Part shown: positions 62,050 through 64,000 of the stretch, in pieces
Layout of the letters: the number at the start of each line of letters is the position of its first letter
Position numbering within the stretch: the first letter of the stretch is position 1
NCBI GenBank assembly: GCA_949296115.1
Contig: CASFNR010000001.1
Location: forward strand, 167,000-230,999
Source: an uncultured Eubacteriales bacterium
Lineage (GTDB): Bacteria; Bacillota; Clostridia; Oscillospirales; Oscillospiraceae
Direction of reading: 5' to 3'
DNA length: 64,000 nt
Program-made: the position numbers and the translations under genes
The notes under the pieces: generated by a model
The model's database searches: none
What the model was told of the DNA's origin: nothing
Seen by the model: the letters and a program-made list of their open reading frames with translations, nothing else

Positions 62050-62391
62050 TCAGGATATTTCGCGCAATAGCTCTTCCGGGGAGATTTGAAACAGCTTCGC
62101 CAGCGCAATGAGATTACTCGTGCTTGGATCGCACGTCCCGTTTTCCCATTTGGAAACAGACTGTCTGCTGACGCCCAGTGCGTCCGCAACAAATTCCTGT
62201 GTCATTTTACAGCGCATCCGGTGCGACTTGATCGTCTCCCCAAGTGACACCTTTATTGTCTCTTTTTCCTGCCGGGCATCCTTTGACCCAATATACTTCC
62301 ATAGTGCCCGGATGATACTGTAGATTAGGAAAATGACTGCCGCTAAAATTGGAATCCCGATGATGAAAAATAAAACGGTCATTCTAAACAT
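62050..62391 (-). CDS. Membrane-anchored XRE-family regulator
   Basis: 113 aa. Residues 4-32 form one transmembrane helix (LFFIIGIPILAAVIFLIYSIIRAL), followed by a short charged linker and an XRE helix-turn-helix (IKSHRMRCKMTQEFVADALGV, then SRQSVSKWENGTCDPSTSNL). An N-terminal membrane anchor on an XRE domain is unusual; such proteins may sense envelope state or a small peptide. AAAGGAGG lies 9 nt before ATG 62391. Probably a regulator of the adjacent element. Confidence 0.8.
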   Translation of the reverse strand: MFRMTVLFFIIGIPILAAVIFLIYSIIRALWKYIGSKDARQEKETIKVSLGETIKSHRMRCKMTQEFVADALGVSRQSVSKWENGTCDPSTSNLIALAKLFQISPEELLREIS

Positions 62392-62485
62392 TGTGATCTC
62401 CTCCTTTGTGTGATCCAGTCAAATCATATCAGGAGTCCATCCCAAAGTCCACCAACTATCACGCACTTATCAGGCGCAATCTAGT

Positions 62486-62497
62486 TGCCATATGGCA
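62486..62497. promoter_or_regulatory. Palindrome TGCCATATGGCA, possible operator
   Basis: A perfect 12-bp palindrome in the divergent gap between the membrane XRE gene (leftward) and the Cys-rich gene (rightward); plausible target of the XRE protein. Confidence 0.45.
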
Positions 62498-62574
62498 TTA
62501 CGATTCCCAGATGCGCAATCCCTCTCCCCTCTTCTTCCTATTCGTTACCCCCCCCTTTTTGAAACCGTTTTTAC

Positions 62575-62603
62575 CGGACAAGCCCAGCTTGCCCGATTTT
62601 TTT
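62575..62603 (+). terminator. Terminator-like hairpin before the Cys-rich gene
   Basis: CGGACAAGC/GCTTGCCCG (one mismatch) with a 3-nt loop and seven T, 37 bp before ATG 62640. No gene lies upstream on this strand within the gap, so it could end a small RNA or attenuate the operon. Confidence 0.65.
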
Positions 62604-62639
62604 ATTTCAATTGTCCTATGAAATTACAAGGAGGATTTT

Positions 62640-63257
62640 ATGTACACCAGAAAATATAACTTCACCGCTGAAGAAATGAGCTGTCGCAACTGTACTGAGT
62701 ACTTGCCAGGTGGCAGTTGCAAAAAAAGGAAATGTCCCTACATGGATCAGAGGATCGAAGCAAACACTGTCACTTATGGCGATGTGCTCACTGCCATTTG
62801 CTTTCCAAACCGAAAGGTACGCAAGCGGCTTCTTTTCCTGATTGCAGAATATCCGGATTCCTTTTGGCTGGATGAACACCACAAGGCGCGGATGAAGCGG
62901 CTGCACGACCGCCTGGGCTTCACTAAGAAAAGGAATACACCCAGATACTATGCCGCCATGTATCTGCTCACCGCAAGCGACACGCTTCTCTCCCGAACAA
63001 TAAAATGCTTCACCGATACCGACATTGACTTTTCTTTTGCGACAATGCCCAGAATCTCCCTGGATGATTACATCCTGTATAAAGCCGCTGTTTGCTATTA
63101 TACCAAGGAAGGCGGCGTTACGCTGGGTGAACTGGCAGACGAAGAACTGATCAGTGACCAGATGTTCCGTTTGGTTATCAACGGACTGCTCATCGCAAAA
63201 TATGGCCTAGTTGCCATGATTTTGAAAAAACATAAGGAAGGAGACCACAAGCAATGA
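62640..63257 (+). CDS. Unknown Cys-rich protein upstream of parA
   Basis: 205 aa, not recognised. The N-terminus has a cysteine cluster (SCRNCTEYLPGGSCKKRKC) that could bind zinc; the rest is mainly helical and basic (RKVRKRLLFLIAEYPDSFW, ARMKRLHDRLGFTKKRNTPR) with the C-terminal half rich in hydrophobic residues but no clear membrane segment. AAGGAGG precedes ATG 62640. The stop overlaps the parA start in ATGA, so the two proteins are coupled; an accessory role in element maintenance is inferred. Confidence 0.75.
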   Translation: MYTRKYNFTAEEMSCRNCTEYLPGGSCKKRKCPYMDQRIEANTVTYGDVLTAICFPNRKVRKRLLFLIAEYPDSFWLDEHHKARMKRLHDRLGFTKKRNTPRYYAAMYLLTASDTLLSRTIKCFTDTDIDFSFATMPRISLDDYILYKAAVCYYTKEGGVTLGELADEELISDQMFRLVINGLLIAKYGLVAMILKKHKEGDHKQ

Positions 63258-64000
63258 ACACCCAAATCATCGCCATCGTCAACCAGAAAGGCGGCGTTGG
63301 CAAAACTACCACCTGCGTCAACCTGGGCGTCGCCCTGGCAAAGCAAGGAAAGAAAGTCCTGCTTCTTGACGCAGACCCGCAAGGCAGCTTGACCATCAGT
63401 CTGGGACATTCCAGACCGGACAAGCTGCCTTTTACTGTATCCACCGCTCTGAACCGCATCCTAAACGACGAGCCAATCCAGTCCGGTGAGGGCATTCTCC
63501 ATCATCCGGAGGGAGTTGACCTGGTTCCCGCCAGCATCGACCTTTCCGCCTTCGAGGTGTCCCTGGTAACCGCCATGAGCCGGGAAACCATTCTCCGGCA
63601 GTACCTGGATACCCTCAAAGCGGATTACACCCACATTCTCATCGACTGTCCGCCCTCCCTGGGCATGCTGACCATCAATTCTCTAGCCGCCGCCAACCGG
63701 GTTCTCATTCCGGTGCAGGCAGAATATCTGCCCGCCAAAGGTCTGGAACTTCTGCTGCAAACTGTTAATAAGGTGAAACGGCAGATCAACCCCAGGCTTC
63801 AGATTGACGGCATTCTCATGACAATGGTGGACAGCCGTACCAACTTTTCCAAGGAAATTTCCAATCTGCTTCGGGAGACCTATGGCAGAAAGATCAAAGT
63901 CTTCCGCAGCGAGATTCCCCATTCCGTCCGGGCCAAGGAAACCACCGCAGAAGGAAAGAGTATTTTTCAGCACAATCCCTCTGGTAAGGTAGCGGAGGGC
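63254..64000 (+). CDS. parA: ParA/Soj-type partition ATPase (3' end beyond window)
   Basis: About 249 codons are visible with no stop. Deviant Walker A VNQKGGVGKTTTCVNLGVAL (residues 9-28), Walker A' partner LLLDADPQGSLTISLG, Walker B HILIDCPPSLGML, and the late QAEYLPAKGLELLLQTV are typical of chromosomal/plasmid ParA without the N-terminal HTH of large plasmid ParA proteins. Start overlaps the upstream gene by 4 bp. A chromosomal soj would normally be near oriC with parB and gidB; this setting points to an integrated element. Confidence 0.93.
   Translation, partial: MNTQIIAIVNQKGGVGKTTTCVNLGVALAKQGKKVLLLDADPQGSLTISLGHSRPDKLPFTVSTALNRILNDEPIQSGEGILHHPEGVDLVPASIDLSAFEVSLVTAMSRETILRQYLDTLKADYTHILIDCPPSLGMLTINSLAAANRVLIPVQAEYLPAKGLELLLQTVNKVKRQINPRLQIDGILMTMVDSRTNFSKEISNLLRETYGRKIKVFRSEIPHSVRAKETTAEGKSIFQHNPSGKVAEG

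Overview
The window looks like chromosomal DNA from an endospore-forming, G+C-rich Firmicute, most like the Oscillospiraceae/Ruminococcaceae group of the Eubacteriales. The signs are a type III glutamine synthetase, an IspH-ribosomal protein S1 fusion, DUF4364 and DUF4317 proteins, both dipicolinate synthase subunits, a SpoVB flippase, T-box and SAM-I (S-box) leaders, and sigma-70 promoters with TATAAT-type -10 boxes. No species can be named from the sequence alone.

Layout. 1-5300: aspartate aminotransferase (cut by the window edge) divergent from glnN, then a DUF711/ACT pair. 5300-15300: a long leftward block holding a Dabb protein, ispH-S1, cmk, two overlapping sigma-70 genes, dnaG, a dGTPase-like HD protein, a YigZ protein, hflX and a frameshifted rpmE. 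15380-21865: acetyltransferase and M29 aminopeptidase, then rightward homocysteine methyltransferase, a membrane protein with an E2-like domain, birA, a small acidic membrane protein and an XRE regulator/membrane protein pair. 21867-24802: a leftward methyl-cycle operon (LURP-like, luxS, mtnN, pepT). 25043-30616: a large acidic membrane protein with a deacetylase-like domain, mrp, an ABC-F ATPase and RNase M5. 30609-36840: holA, comEC and a T-box-controlled alaS that carries a frameshift. 36896-42250: two sugar/vitamin kinases, hpf, DUF4364, dpaAB, three tRNA genes (Ser-CGA, Leu-CAG, Ser-UGA) and a small FTR-like protein. 42393-51867: DUF4317, cytidylate-kinase-like, HD protein, a pullulanase-NUDIX fusion, a pseudouridine synthase, a 2-hydroxyacid dehydrogenase, a DnaA-box cluster, metK behind a SAM-I riboswitch, and a rhomboid-like protein. 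52000-61561: glpK, a double-OB SSB-like protein, nth, spoVB, pepD, secG, prfB, a TtcA-like protein and rplM-rpsI. 61562-64000: a more A+T-rich stretch with repeats and gene-less terminators, a membrane-tethered XRE regulator, an unknown Cys-rich protein and parA (cut by the edge). This last part looks like the start of an integrated element next to the 3' end of rpsI.

Themes. Most genes are core informational or metabolic genes in short operons, often with 4-14 bp start/stop overlaps. S-adenosylmethionine metabolism recurs: metK (S-box), luxS-mtnN and a homocysteine methyltransferase. Sporulation appears as dpaAB and spoVB. Two normally essential or near-essential translation genes are broken: rpmE by a perfect 17-bp tandem duplication and alaS by an apparent 22-nt deletion. 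Either the assembly has local errors or intact copies lie elsewhere. The least conventional items are the pullulanase-NUDIX fusion, the degenerate second sigma factor, the membrane E2-like protein whose catalytic His is Glu, the DnaA-box cluster far from dnaA, and the putative element boundary at rpsI.
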